Shown one piece after another: positions 12,095 to 22,712 of a DNA stretch of 64,000 nt. The position numbers were made by a program, and so were the translations under genes. The notes below the pieces were generated by a model. That model ran no database searches and was not told the origin of the DNA. It saw only the letters and a list, made by a program, of their open reading frames with translations. Numbering within the stretch: position 1 is the stretch's first letter; each line of letters begins with the position of its first letter. Source of the stretch: Dastarcus helophoroides (taxonomy: Eukaryota; Arthropoda; Insecta; Coleoptera; Bothrideridae); contig CM053327.1 of NCBI GenBank assembly GCA_028583605.1, positions 35,857,626 through 35,921,625 of the forward strand, read 5' to 3'.

Positions 12095-13085
12095 TACCGT
12101 GTTAGGTTCAGTCTATTTAGTCTCTGGAAACAGCAGATACAGACGATTAATCAGGATTACGAAATCACTCTGGAATGGTGTAAGAACAATTTGGTCGACT
12201 TCAACGCTTCAAAAACTTAGGCCGCGGTTTTCTCTAAAAAAACATCAAGGAATAATACAACAAAAACACTAATGGACGGTTAAATGCTTCCGATGGGATC
12301 TAATCTATCTATCCTAGGAGTGAATGCGAGCACTAACTTCTCTTGGGACGATCATGTGCGCGCCATTGCCAAGTTCGCCTCTCAGTAGCTAGGCTTTTTT
12401 TAGAGCTAAAAAGTACTTCGCATCTCATCAGCTATTAACACTGTACAAAGCTCAAGTTAGGGCAACATTAGCCAATACTGTTCTCATATTTGGAGTTCAG
12501 CCCCAAAACACACTTTAGTTCTCTTGGATTCAATTCAAAGAAGAGCGATTCGTCTAATTGATGACGAGAGTCTGGCCGATTCTCTCGAAACCTACTAACA
12601 ATATACAAAGCTCAAGTTAGGTCAACACTAGAATACTGTTATCATGTTTGAAGTTCAGCCCCAAAGTACACTTTAGCTCTTTTGGATTCAATTCAAAGAA
12701 GAGCGATTTGCCTAATTCATGACGAGAATTTGACCGATTCTCTCGAAACACTTGGCTCTTTTCTACAAGTACTATCATGGGAGATGCTCGAAGGAACTAA
12801 TAAGATTGATCCCCCCAAGGGCAAGATTTTTGAGGCGTACAAGACAGTCAGAGACAGCAAATTTCTGTGCAGTACAGCTTGACACAGTGAGGACTTCTGT
12901 CTACGAAGACTCTGTTTTTTATAGAACTGCTGAGCTATGGAACTCGTTACCGAAAGTAATTTTCCTCAAAAATTGCAACCTATCCTTGTTTAGGAAGGCG
13001 GTTCATCACCATCTATCCTTCCTTCCGCATCCTACTTGCACTGCTTTGAAGACATAATAGGGTTGCACCTTGCAAGTAGATTCAA
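12095..13085 (+). pseudogene. CR1/Jockey-like LINE, RT thumb and C-terminus (copy A)
   Basis: Pieces in order are EWCKNNLVDFNASKT, an ILGVNASTNFSWDDHV-like block, and a KYFASHQLLTLYKAQVR-like block. A SIQRRAI block follows, partly duplicated (12480-12590 and again 12600-12720), then YYHGRCSKELIRLIPP, RTAELWNSLP and a final FRKAVHHHLS. The 3' end reads aagacataatagggttgcacc. This is the C-terminal half of the endonuclease/RT polyprotein of a LINE. Multiple stops and frameshifts, plus the internal duplication, show it is dead. Confidence 0.75.
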
Positions 13086-13359
13086 TTCAGGAAAAAAGAC
13101 AAGTTCAAAATTTGAAAAAAAATTTGAAAATTTTATTAATATGTTTTTAATCAAAATCTTGACTATGACATCAGAAATTAAACATTTTTCTTGATGTCAG
13201 GAGACAAGATTTGTATTTCAATTTTTGAAGATAACCAAGGAACAGCCCGTTCCACAAAAAAAAAGACTTACTAAGAAAAGAATAGTTTTTTTTTATTGAA
13301 ATACAGTCAACGTTAGATATAACAAACCACCAGGGAAATCTTTTTAGAGCCAAAAAGTA

Positions 13360-13890
13360 CTTTATATCTCATCAGCTTCTAACACTATGCAAAGCTCAAG
13401 TTGGGCCAACACTAGCCAATACTGTTCTCATGTTTGGAGTTCAGCCCCAAAACACACTTTAGTTCTCTTGGATTCAATTCAAAGAAGAGCCATTCGCCTA
13501 ATTGATGACGAGAGTTTGAGTGATTCTCTTGAAACACTAGAGCGTATGGTTAGTTACTTGTCTCTTTTGTACAAGAACTATCATGAAAGATGCTCGCAGA
13601 AACTAATAGGATTGATCCCCCCAAGGGCAAGATTCTTGAGACATACTAGCAAATTTCTGTATGGTCCAGCTTGACACAGTGAGGACTTCTGTCTAAAGAG
13701 ACTCTTTTTTCTATAGAACTTCCAAGTTATGGAACTTGTTACTGAAAGGAATTTTTCCCAAAAATTACAACCTATCCTTGTTTAAGAAGGAGGTTTATCG
13801 CTATCGATACTTGTTTTTGCATCCTACTCGCAGTGCTTTGAGAGCATAATGAAGTTACCCTTTGCAAGTCGATTAAACTTAAAAAAAAGA
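13360..13890 (+). pseudogene. CR1/Jockey-like LINE 3' end (copy B)
   Basis: From 13387 the frame reads SSWANTSQYCSHVWSSAPKH, then SIQRRAIRLIDDES and LLYKNYHERCSQKLIGLIPP, and later ELLKGIFP-like sequence in other frames. The 3' terminus gagagcataatgaagttacc then an A-rich tail matches the tails of copy A and the copies at 57.8-58.1 kb. The fragment is 5'-truncated, as usual for LINEs. Immediately upstream (13185-13260) is an arm of hammerhead-like family 3. Confidence 0.75.
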
Positions 13891-13913
13891 AAGATTTTAG
13901 GAGCACTCAATCC

Positions 13914-14325
13914 AGTATAGTGGGATAAAAACATATCTCAGCAAATAAAATTTCGTAAGGATAAAACGGTAGTGGAACCAGTATTAATGTATGGAAGTGA
14001 AATGTGGACCCTAAATGCGGAGTGGAAGAGAAAGCTAAACACCCTTGAGATGGATTAAGAACAAGCGCCAGAATATCACGATTACAAAGAAACAGGAACG
14101 AGAACATTCGAAATATAATGAACGCAGGGGAAACCATAGGTGGATTGAATGGAAAAAAGAGGGCCAAAATGGTACTTCGAATGGATAAACAAAGGTGGCC
14201 ACATCAAATACTTAACTGGAAACCCACAGGAAAAATGAGAAGGGGACGTCCGAGACGATCATGGAATGAAGGAATGAGAAAAGTCTTGGAAAGCAGACAG
14301 AAGACAAGGATGCACAAGATATAAG
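13914..14325 (+). pseudogene. Non-LTR retrotransposon C-terminal fragment
   Basis: One frame reads VLMYGSEMWTLN near 13985, followed by a stop. Another reads KQRWPHQILNW and RRGRPRRSWNEGM (14185-14275). Both are hallmarks of the region downstream of RT in a widespread insect LINE group (LYGSEAW ... RRGRPRxxW). It differs from the neighbouring CR1/Jockey-like copies and may pair with the FADD fragment at 10.3-10.7 kb. It is frameshifted and non-functional. Confidence 0.7.
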
Positions 14326-14670
14326 TAGATGGCGTTTAGCTGCAATGGGAATGCAAATATAATCTGTTTTAAAATCCTAAGAAAATAGAAGAAGACTAAA
14401 CAAAGCACTAGGTCTACTCATTGGCCAAGAAAACTTCAAAGGACACCTGGTCACCTAGCAGAAAGCGACCGATGTCGACTGTTTGGGACTGAAAAGAAAA
14501 CGAGTTTACACATTGTGTGTGCTTGTTGAAACCTTGCCAGATACAGATATAATTTAACTGGTATAGAAACACTAAGATCAGGAGATCTGGAAGGAATGAG
14601 TCTAGGTAAGATGTTGAGCCTGGCTGTAAAGGTTGAAATATACAATGCTGACTATTACAAAGGATTTTAA

Positions 14671-14970
14671 ATCTAGGTGACAGTGCCTATATCTAGGTGA
14701 CAGTGTCTATATCTAGATGACAGTGCATATATCTAGGTGACAGTGCCTATATCTAGGTAACAGTGTCTATATCTAGATGACAGTGTCTATATCTAGATGA
14801 CAGTGTCTATATCTAGATGACAGTGTCTATATCTAGGTGATAGTGCCTATATCTATGTAACAGTGCCTATATCTAGATGACAGTGCCTATATCTAGGTGA
14901 TAGTGCCTATATCTATGTAACAGTGCCTATATCTAGATGACAGTGCCTATATCTAGATGACAGTACCTAT
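14671..14970. repeat. 20-bp minisatellite, 15 copies
   Basis: The unit is atctaggtgacagtgcctat with g/a, c/t and a few other variants, and it repeats without length change fifteen times. Three-unit blocks at 14831-14890 and 14891-14950 are nearly identical, a 60-bp higher-order repeat. Confidence 0.95.
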
Positions 14971-14989
14971 AACGACCTCCACAAAATGT

Positions 14990-15215
14990 AAAAATAACCG
15001 ACATCATCCTCAATTGGCCTCATCAGTAGGGTGTGGTTGCTCTAAATATGTAAAACTTATAGTCATCAGTAGAATAAATACTTAAGAGATTTAAATCCCA
15101 TTGAGTGATTTGTAAGGTGACTTTCGACAGTATCCCACGAGGAATATTTTTGCTAACAAAGCAATTATTGCTGAAAATTAACCAGGTTGTAATTTTCATC
15201 TATAGCTGTGGTATG
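14990..15215 (-). repeat. Diverged hammerhead satellite unit (family 1)
   Basis: The order of blocks matches the 17-kb repeat: ttggcctcatcag, gtggttg, cccattgagtgatttgtaaggtgact, and gctaacaaagcaattattgctg. On the minus strand the hammerhead 5' half is kept (CTGATGA at 15026-15020, then GGCC), but the stem II 3' strand, GAAA and cleavage site are gone. It is an old, inactive relative. Confidence 0.55.
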
Positions 15216-15942
15216 GTAATTTTTCCATTTTCAAAATACAACCAGACTAAATTCCAGGCGGTCGTTGATTTAACACGAGCCTTTGTAAGTGTATTGATAT
15301 TTATTCTAGTGATCGGAAGGAGAATTTCGAACTGTATTTGATACTTAAGGAAACATCCAGGCAGGAGGGGTCGGGCCGTAGGTTGCCTCTAAAGTTGAAA
15401 TAGTTGGCATTTACCAGATACATCCCAAGGGAACTTGGGCTATCGTAAATCGCCGGGCTCGTTTTATATGTGGGTCAAATGCCCTTTGGCGCTAGTGTAC
15501 AAATAATCAGCGCTTATCAGCAATCAAGGCTCAGGGATGGGGAGAGGGTTACTTTCCGGTTGCTTTTGTAGTTTGATATATAACGTGCAACACTGTTCAA
15601 TCCACTTCAATTTCGGACGAGTGGTTGAATTCTGCAACGTTACTTGAAACCTCGTTAACCCAACGACAATGATATGCAACGTGTTTGTGGCCAACCAGCA
15701 AATATTATTTGATAGTTGGAGTGAATCTTACATTGGAACTAAGCGAATTGAACTATAGGAGCTGTCAGTTCGTCTGCTTCTTTGAATTAAACGCAAAAAC
15801 AAGCAAACCGATTTTAATATTTTATGTACTAAAAGGAGGAGCATTTTCTTGTAGACCTTTTAGGCTATTCCTGTAGTTGAATTCATTTATGTTAATAATT
15901 TTATTAACGGTTAAATATAATTAAAAAAAATGGTCCTAAATA
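15216..15942. other. No recognisable gene
   Basis: Includes a somewhat GC-richer stretch (15350-15620). No frame above about 65 codons and no family motif were recognised. Confidence 0.45.
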
Positions 15943-17130
15943 CAGTGGCGGCTCGCGTATAGGCACTGTGGAACTGCAGCACCCCCAATTTTGCCTTAAG
16001 AGTTTTTTCTCAAAGAAGACTTTTCCTTAAACAATTTTTTGTGGAGATTTTAAATTTTCTCTGATTTCTTTTTATAGAAATGTCAAGTTTCTTTTACGAA
16101 GTAACGAGCTTTTAAAATCTATTTTAATTTGTGTTTCTAATTTTTGTAAAAATTTTGAGAAATGAATTAAAATTTCCAAATAAAATCTAAATCCAACTTA
16201 TCTCGCATTTTAATATTTCTCTAAAAGAAATTAATAGCGAATATTCGAGTTTTTACCTGACATGTAAATTTCAACTTTTTTGTATGAAAATTTTGAGTTT
16301 CTTCTAGATATTTCGATTTATTTAAAAAAATTTTAATTTTTTCCGCGAAGTTTCCATTTTTTTAAAAATATTTTATAAAAAGAATTTTTTTTATAAATTC
16401 CTATTTTTTCTGAAAATTTTGTCCTTAGAATTTTTTCTGAAAATTTCAACTCCTCTAGATTTTTTTATGTTCCTCTAATTTGCTTTAAAAATGTCAAGTT
16501 TTTTTACTAGACTTCGTCATCTCATAGTTCATTTTATTTTCTAATTTTGATAAAAATGTTTCGCAAAAAAACGCTAAAATTTTCGATAAATATGTCAACA
16601 TTTTGAAAAAAACGAAGAAATTTTAAGAAAAAATTTAATTTTCAACTCGATATTTTTCTAAAATGAAATAAAAACCGAGTCTTGGATTATTTTCGTAAAA
16701 TTTCAATTTCAACCTTTTTGTTTCTCAAATTTTGATTTTCTCTAAGAAATTTTGATTTTTTCCCACGAAATTTGTGTTTTTTAAACATTTTATAAAAATA
16801 AATTTTCTTAGAATTTCGACTTTTGCTGAAGATTTTGTCTTTAAAATATTTTTTCTTGTAAAAATTTCGATTTCTCTAATTTGTTTCAGAAATGTGAAAG
16901 TTTTTCATGAAATGTTAATATTTTAAAGTTCTTTTTATTTTGTAATTTTGATAAGAAACTGAAAATTATTAAGTACTAGATAGCCCTAGCGAACTTCGTA
17001 CCACCTCAGAATTAATAAATATTGTGTTAACTCATAAGCTGAAATAAATTTTACATTAAAATATTTGACAAATGACCAATTAAATGTTCTGTAATTAAAC
17101 AGTTAAACGTGCTTAAATTTGAAAATATGT

Positions 17131-17193
17131 ACAACCGCAACCATAGACTAGTTTCGGCCTTCCTTGGCCTCGTCAGCATGGTACGGTGGTTGT
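17131..17193 (-). ncRNA. Type I hammerhead ribozyme (family 1, copy 1)
   Basis: Read on the minus strand, the outer stem I is ACAACC (17193-17188) pairing with GGTTGT (17136-17131). Inner stem I is CCATG with TATGG. Then come the core CTGACGA (17176-17170), stem II GGCC with loop AAGGAA and GGCC, GAAA (17155-17152), and a minimal stem III ACTAGT, with cleavage after C at 17146. Every invariant core position is present. Stem III is only three pairs with no loop, as in newt-satellite and Penelope-associated hammerheads, which are thought to act as dimers. The large internal loop in stem I fits the tertiary contact with loop II. The assignment is by hand pairing. Confidence 0.88.
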
Positions 17194-17593
17194 ATACACT
17201 TCCAATTTAGTCATTTAAGTCATATAAGTAGCCAAGAGAGCAAACCTCCATTGGGGACTTGTAACTGACTTTTAACTGTTTATTACGCAAACATTTTCGC
17301 TACATGCTAATTGAAGCATTACTCTCTGCTGAGATAATAAAGCCTTGCATATACGAATATATACAAGTTTATTACGATGCAATTGAAATCTAATTTCATT
17401 AGAATCTAATGAAAATTAGACTGCAATTGCAAAGTTCACGTAGAATGAGGCAAAGCTTGTATCACGGGTTGCATCGCAACATCCATAGATATAAACGTCC
17501 TCGGCGTGACTTTACTTTCATCTAGTTTTGACAAATGACCAATTAAATGTTCTGTAATTAAACAGTTAAACGTGCTTAAAATTGAAATTATGT

Positions 17594-17656
17594 ACAACCG
17601 CAACCATAGACTAGTTTCGGCGTTCCTTGGCCTCGTCAGCATGGTACGGTGGTTGT
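17594..17656 (-). ncRNA. Type I hammerhead ribozyme (family 1, copy 2)
   Basis: The parts are the same as in the copy 463 bp away: CTGACGA at 17639-17633, GAAA at 17618-17615, ACTAGT, and cleavage after the C at 17609. Outer and inner stem I pairing is intact. One change in stem II (GGCC against CGCC) leaves three of four pairs plus the same loop, so activity may be reduced but the core is intact. Confidence 0.85.
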
Positions 17657-17734
17657 ATACACTTCCAACTTAAAGCCGTTAGTCAGTCGTATAAGTACCC
17701 AAGACTTGTATGTTACATCTACTAATAGTGGGTC

Positions 17735-18262
17735 ATAAATAAACTTGTATATATTCGTAAATGCAAGGCTTTATTATCTCAGCAGAGAGTAATGCTTCAA
17801 TTAGCATGTGGCGAAAATGTTTGCGTAATAAACAGTTAAAAGTCAGTTACAAGTCACCCAATGGAGGTTTGCTCTCTTGGATACTTATATGACTGACTAA
17901 CGGCTTTAAATTGGAAGTGTATACAACAACCGTGCCATGCTGACGAGGCCAAGGAAGGCGGGAAACTAGCCTATGGTTGCGGTTGTACATATTTTCAATT
18001 TTAAGCATGTTTAACTGTTTAATTACAGAACACTTAATTGGTCATTTGTCAAAACTAGATGAAAGTAAAGTCACGCCGAGGACGTTTGTATCTATGGATG
18101 TTGCGATGCAACCCGTGATACAAGCTTTGCCTCATCTACGTGAAATTGCAATTGCAGTCTTATTTTCATTAGATTCTAATGAAATTAGATTTCAATTGCA
18201 TCGTAATAAACTTGTATATATTCGTATATGCAAAGCTTTATTATCTCATTAAAATATTTAAT
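17735..18262 (+). repeat. Hammerhead satellite (family 1), inverted 1.1 units
   Basis: The sequence from taaacttgtatatattcg at about 17740 is the reverse complement of the preceding minus-strand units and runs for slightly more than one unit; the same phrase returns at about 18205, a period of 465. The junction 17690-17735 (acccaagacttgtatg and onward) is unmatched. The resulting head-to-head arrangement resembles inverted and partially tandem copies seen with Penelope-like elements. Confidence 0.85.
17922..17986 (+). ncRNA. Hammerhead ribozyme, mutated (family 1, copy 3)
   Basis: CTGACGA at 17940-17946, stem II GGCC/GGC, GAAA at 17962-17965, and stem I (CCATG/TATGG, outer ACAAC/GGTTGT) are present. 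There is an extra G before GAAA, and the base that should be U16.1 is C (ACTAGC instead of ACTAGT). That mutation sits in the core and should abolish or greatly reduce cleavage. Confidence 0.75.
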
Positions 18263-19248
18263 ACGCTCGCTCGTTTTCAGGAGAATCCTATGCGAAAAAC
18301 CGCTAAAAACGGGCCATTATCAAAACAGATACAGTTCCATCTACTCGAAATTGATTACAACACATTTACGCTTAGTGTAGATTGCGGTACATTTTTGCCA
18401 TGTTCCTGTTATGAATTAGAGATGGCGCTGTACACGGACTCCTTAGAAAGCAAGTGAATTTTTACAATATTTTATTCTGCTATTCGAGGCCGGGACAAAT
18501 CCAACAGAGCAAAGAACATAAAAATGCGTTCAGCCGTTCTGGAGTTATAAATGATGTAACTAACACGACTTTGTTTTATGTATATAGATAAATTTAGAGA
18601 AAATAAACTCCAAATTTTCATAAAAATATTGAAATTTTAAGAAAAAATGAACCTTGTAAATTACAACATTTGTTGCAATTTGATTTTCTTTAAAAAAAAT
18701 TACTACTACTGTAGGACCGAAGAAAATTCTGAATCGAAATTTCCAATTTTTCTAAAAATGTTAAATTTATTCTTGACATTCTCAAGTTCGAATTTAAAGA
18801 TTAAGAGCAAATTGTATAAAACTTTTTTTAAATAAAGTAATAATTTAGGAATCAAAGAAGAAAACAATTATTATAAATTAATTGTCAAAAATATTATTAA
18901 AATTTTTATTTTTAAAGTGGGAATTATTGAAATTTTCAAGAAAAGGAGTCAACATTTTAGGAAAAGTCTCAAAAATTTCGAAATTAAAAGCAATCAAAAT
19001 GTTAAAAAAAATTAATCAACAATTTAATGCTTGGAGTCAATATTTTGAGATAAAAATTTAAATTTTGGCAATTTATTTGTACATAAACTGCAAGTGTTTT
19101 TTCGAAATTTGTTTTAAAGCTTCGCACAATTTTAAAAATCCAAATTTTTGTTACTAGGAGTAATATTTATTTTAATATAATAATAAATATGTAAGAAATA
19201 TAATAATAATGCCAAAAAATTTAAATTTAAAAAGAACACAATTTCCAG

Positions 19249-19541
19249 TTATTCTTCATGGTAGACCCTTATTGACCTTATTTTTTCCATATCTAATTTT
19301 TGGTCTCCTATTTTTCATTATTCCTATTCTATGTAAAATAAAATAACCTCTTAATTTGTGAATCGTCATGAAGTGACGTTTTCAATAAATTTAAATATCA
19401 CGTAGTCGCATTTGCAACTGTTTAGAAAATTGTCAACAAACCATAAAAATTTAAATATTTCCAAACTGGGCCGAAGAAATGTTAAATAAATTGAAAAAAA
19501 CATAATATTTCCGGTCAATAAGGGTCTACCATGAAGAATAA
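19249..19541. mobile_element. Segment bounded by 29-bp perfect inverted repeats
   Basis: The 29 bases starting ttattcttcatggtagaccc at 19249 are exactly the reverse complement of those ending at 19541. The body between them (about 19281-19510) is one copy of a 235-bp direct repeat whose second copy at 19987-20222 lacks these ends. It is probably a MITE or a rearranged terminal repeat; no target duplication is clear. Confidence 0.6.
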
Positions 19542-20222
19542 ACCTATTCCTCTAACGGAACGAACGGACTCCGCAAATGGTGAGTGCTTCTAACTACCAA
19601 TCTGAATAGATTTCAGCAGTTAGGAACAGTAGTCACCAAGAGCATGTAAGTTCGACCCACGAGTGTAGTTCAATGCCGGAAGGGGTATTAGCCCTCGGAG
19701 TAGTTGTTTTTTGTGGATCGGGCTTCAAATATTTAAATTTTTAACACAGTAAATTTTTAACACAGTAAATTGATCATGAAACGTCTATTCATGTTAAAAT
19801 TTCTTTATTTTTCTTTTTTATATTTAAAAAAAAAAAATATTTTTAAGTATTTCTTTCTCATTTTTCCCTTTCCATGTTATGCACTGCTGACGAGCTCAAA
19901 TGAGAGCGAAACATCGATGTCCAGTGCTACAACTTTTTAGGTATTTTTTTATATTTTCCTAATTCATCAAAAAAACAAAATTTTTATTTTTTCCATATCT
20001 AATTTTTGGTCTCCTATTTTTCATTATTCCTATTCTATGTAAAATAAAATAACCTCTTAATTTATGAACTGTCATGAAGTGACGTTTTCAATAAATTTAA
20101 ATATCACGTAGTCGCATTTCAAAAACTGTTTAGAAAATTGTCAAAAAACCATAAAAATTTAAATATTTCCAAACTGGGCCCAAGAAATGTTAAATAAATT
20201 GAAAAAAAACATAATTTCCAGT
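19281..20222. repeat. 235-bp direct repeats flanking a hammerhead unit
   Basis: Copies at 19281-19510 and 19987-20222 start ttttttccatatctaatttt and end aaaaaacataattt. They share ggtctcctatttttc and cacgtagtcgcattt with few differences; the period is 706 bp. Between them lies a more GC-rich 200 bp (19545-19740) followed by a hammerhead at 19881. The layout (direct repeat, ribozyme, direct repeat) recalls a small retrozyme-like unit. The middle also has a gttcgaccc box that could suggest a tRNA-derived SINE head, which is weak. Confidence 0.65.
19881..19927 (+). ncRNA. Type I hammerhead ribozyme (family 2)
   Basis: In order: stem I GCACTG, core CTGACGA (19887-19893), stem II GCTC with loop AAATGA and GAGC, GAAA (19908-19911), and stem III ACA with loop TCGA and TGT. 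The cleavage site follows C at 19921, and CAGTGC at 19922-19927 pairs perfectly with GCACTG. All conserved hammerhead positions are present, and stems I and II have no mismatch. The sequence of the stems differs from family 1, so this is an independent ribozyme lineage. Cleavage has not been tested. Confidence 0.9.
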
Positions 20223-20734
20223 TACAAAAAATAAGGCCAAAGTTATCAGAAAAGTCGAAATTTTGAAAAAAAGTGGAAATTTTCAAAATTTCGAAATTTT
20301 CATAGAAAGTCAAATTTCCAAAAGAAATTAAGGATTTTGAAAAAGGTTAATATTTTGAAAAAAATTTAAATTTTTAAAATAGTCGACATTTTCAATAATT
20401 TTGTGAATGGAAAAAGGCAAAATTTTGGAAAAATATCGCCATTTAAAATAAATTACAGAATTTCTAGTTAGAGTTTCCAAAAAGCTGAATTTTTGAATAT
20501 TGGAGAAAACTCAAAATAATCAAAAAATTCGTAAATATCAAGAAAATTGAAACTTTGAAAAGGTAAAAGTTTCGAAAAGGTCCAAATTTGTAGTAGTTCA
20601 AATTTAAAGTAAAAACTCATTTTATTTTTAAAAGTTGAAGAAATGTTCAAAAAAAATTATAAAAAATATTTTGAAAAAAATTTGAACCTTTAAAAAAAGG
20701 TCAAGTTTTAATAGAGTCGAAATTTTGAAAAAAA

Positions 20735-21915
20735 AAGTCGACGCTTTGAAGTGGAGTCGAAATTTTTGGAAAAATTCGAAATTTTATGAATTGGTCAAAA
20801 ATTTCAAAATAGGTTTTTAAGAAGTAAAAGAAAAATGTTCAAATTAAGGATCGACAGTTTGCAAAGAATGTCGAAATTTTGAAAATAGTTTCAATTAAAA
20901 AAATAGTCGACATTTTTAAGTTTTCCAAACATTTTTAAATTTGAAAAATAGCCGAAATGTTAAAAAATTTGATCATTTGAAAAAACCGAAATTTTTAACA
21001 AAGTGGGAATTAAAAAAAAGTCGAAAATTTTAGAAAAGTGCAGATTTAAGAAAAGGCTAAAATTTCCAAAAAAAAGTCGACATTTTTTGACACTTTGATC
21101 TTTCTAAATTTTGAGAAATATACGAAATATATATAAAATTTAAGGATTAGGCAAACATTTTCAAAAACTTTGAAATTTCCAAAAGAAGTCACAATTTTGA
21201 AATTGAAGAAATGTTCTGTAGCGTACCTTCTAGGAATAATGTATCGGCGTAACCATCCCTACAGTTCAAACAAATAGGTCGAAATTTTATAGTCGAAATT
21301 AAAAAAAATTACAAAACTTTAAAAAAGTAGACGTTTTGAAATAGAGTCGAAATTTTTAGAAAAATTCGAAATTTTATGAATTGGTCGAAAATTTCAAAAT
21401 AGGTTTTTAAGAAGTAAAAGAAAAATTTTCAAATTAAGGATCGACAGTTTGCAAAGAATGTCGAAATTTTGAAAATAGTTTCAATTAAAAAAATAGTCGA
21501 CATTTTTAAGTTTTCCAAACATTTTTAAATTTGAAAAATAGCCGAAATGTTGAAAAATTCGATCATTTGAAAAAACCGAAATTTTCAACAAAGTGGGAAT
21601 TAAAAAAAAGTCGAAAATTTTAGAAAAGTGCAGATTTAAGAAAAGGCTAAAATTTCCAAGAAAAAGTCGAAATTTTTTGACACTTTGATCTTTCTAAATT
21701 TTGAGAAATGTACGAAATATATATAAAATTTAAGGATTAGGCAAAAATTTTCAAAAACTTTGAAATTTTCAAAAGAAGTCACAATTTTGAAAATGAAGAA
21801 ATGTTCTGTAGTGTACCTTCTAGGAATAATGTATCGGCGTAACCATCCCTACAGTTCAAACAAATAGGTCGAAATTTTATAGTCGAAATTAAAAAAAAAT
21901 TACAAAACGTTAAAA
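20735..21915. repeat. Tandem duplication, two units of 590 bp
   Basis: The phrase taggaataatgtatcggcg occurs at 21231 and 21821, and the surrounding sequence matches with few changes for one whole unit in each case. The duplicated DNA is mostly the purine-rich GTCGAAATTTT block and includes a short less-repetitive piece (ccatccctacagttcaaac). It lies inside the 7.2-kb hAT-like element. Confidence 0.9.
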
Positions 21916-22530
21916 AAGTAGACACATTCAAAAGACCTGGGAATTATTGTAGAGTTTTTAAAATAATTCGTTGAAAAAGTTTAAATTTTGAATAATTGGG
22001 AAATTTTCACTCAAATTATCAATAAAAACCAAAATTTTCAAAGCCGGAATACTGAAAACAAGTCAAAAATTATCAGATAAATCAAGGTTTTCAAAAGTCG
22101 AAATATTAAGCAGTTAAAGAGTTTGAAAAAAGTTTAAATATTTGGTAGTTAAAATTTTGAACCAGTTGAAGATTTTTTTAAAAAATATTGAAATTTTGGG
22201 TCAACAAAATTAAAATGTTGAAAAAATGTTAGACGTCAAGATTTAATTAAAAAAAACGAAATTTTAAAAGAATTTGGAAAATTCAAAAGTAGTAAAAGAA
22301 TAGTCGAAAATGTGAAAAAAGTCGACACTTTATAAAATGTCTCCATTTCAAAAAATCGAAACTTTGCAAAAAGTCGAAATTTTGAAAAATGGTTGACATT
22401 AAAAAAACAATTTTTATCGTTAATAAAGGTTAATAGTTATGAATATTAAAAAACAGTCGAAATTATTAAAAGTCGAAATTTTCAATAAAAATATCATAAT
22501 TCCTCAAAAAAAATACTGAAATTTTGAAAA

Positions 22531-22712
22531 AGATCAAAAATTTAAAAAGTCAAAAGACCAGTTTTAAAAATTTTACATTTTCAGAAAAACTACAAATCTT
22601 CAAACGGTGAACATTTTGAAAAAGATCAAAAATTTAAAAAGCCAAAAGACCAGTTTTAAAAATTTTACATTTTCAGAAAAACTACAAATCTTCAAACGGT
22701 GAACATTTTGAA
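22531..22712. repeat. Tandem duplication, two units of 92 bp
   Basis: agatcaaaaatttaaaaag begins at 22531 and 22623, and both copies continue through aaaagaccagttttaaa and cttcaaacggtgaac with almost no differences. Confidence 0.9.

Larger units (their letters stand above)
17066..17690 (-). repeat. Hammerhead satellite (family 1): 1.35 units, 463-bp period
   Basis: The unit starting caaatgaccaattaaatg at about 17068 recurs head-to-tail near 17530. Predicted cleavage sites on the minus strand lie at 17145/17146 and 17608/17609, so a self-cleaved monomer would be 463 nt. The unit includes tgtacaaccgcaacc, ggcctcgtcagcatgg, cctccattgggg and tcctcggcgtgac. Short open frames in it appear in every copy as repeat artefacts. 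Confidence 0.85.

Noticed and set aside
17436..18457. 68-92-codon frames in the ribozyme repeat
   Set aside because: The same reading recurs in both orientations of the 463-bp unit, as expected of a repeat without coding function.
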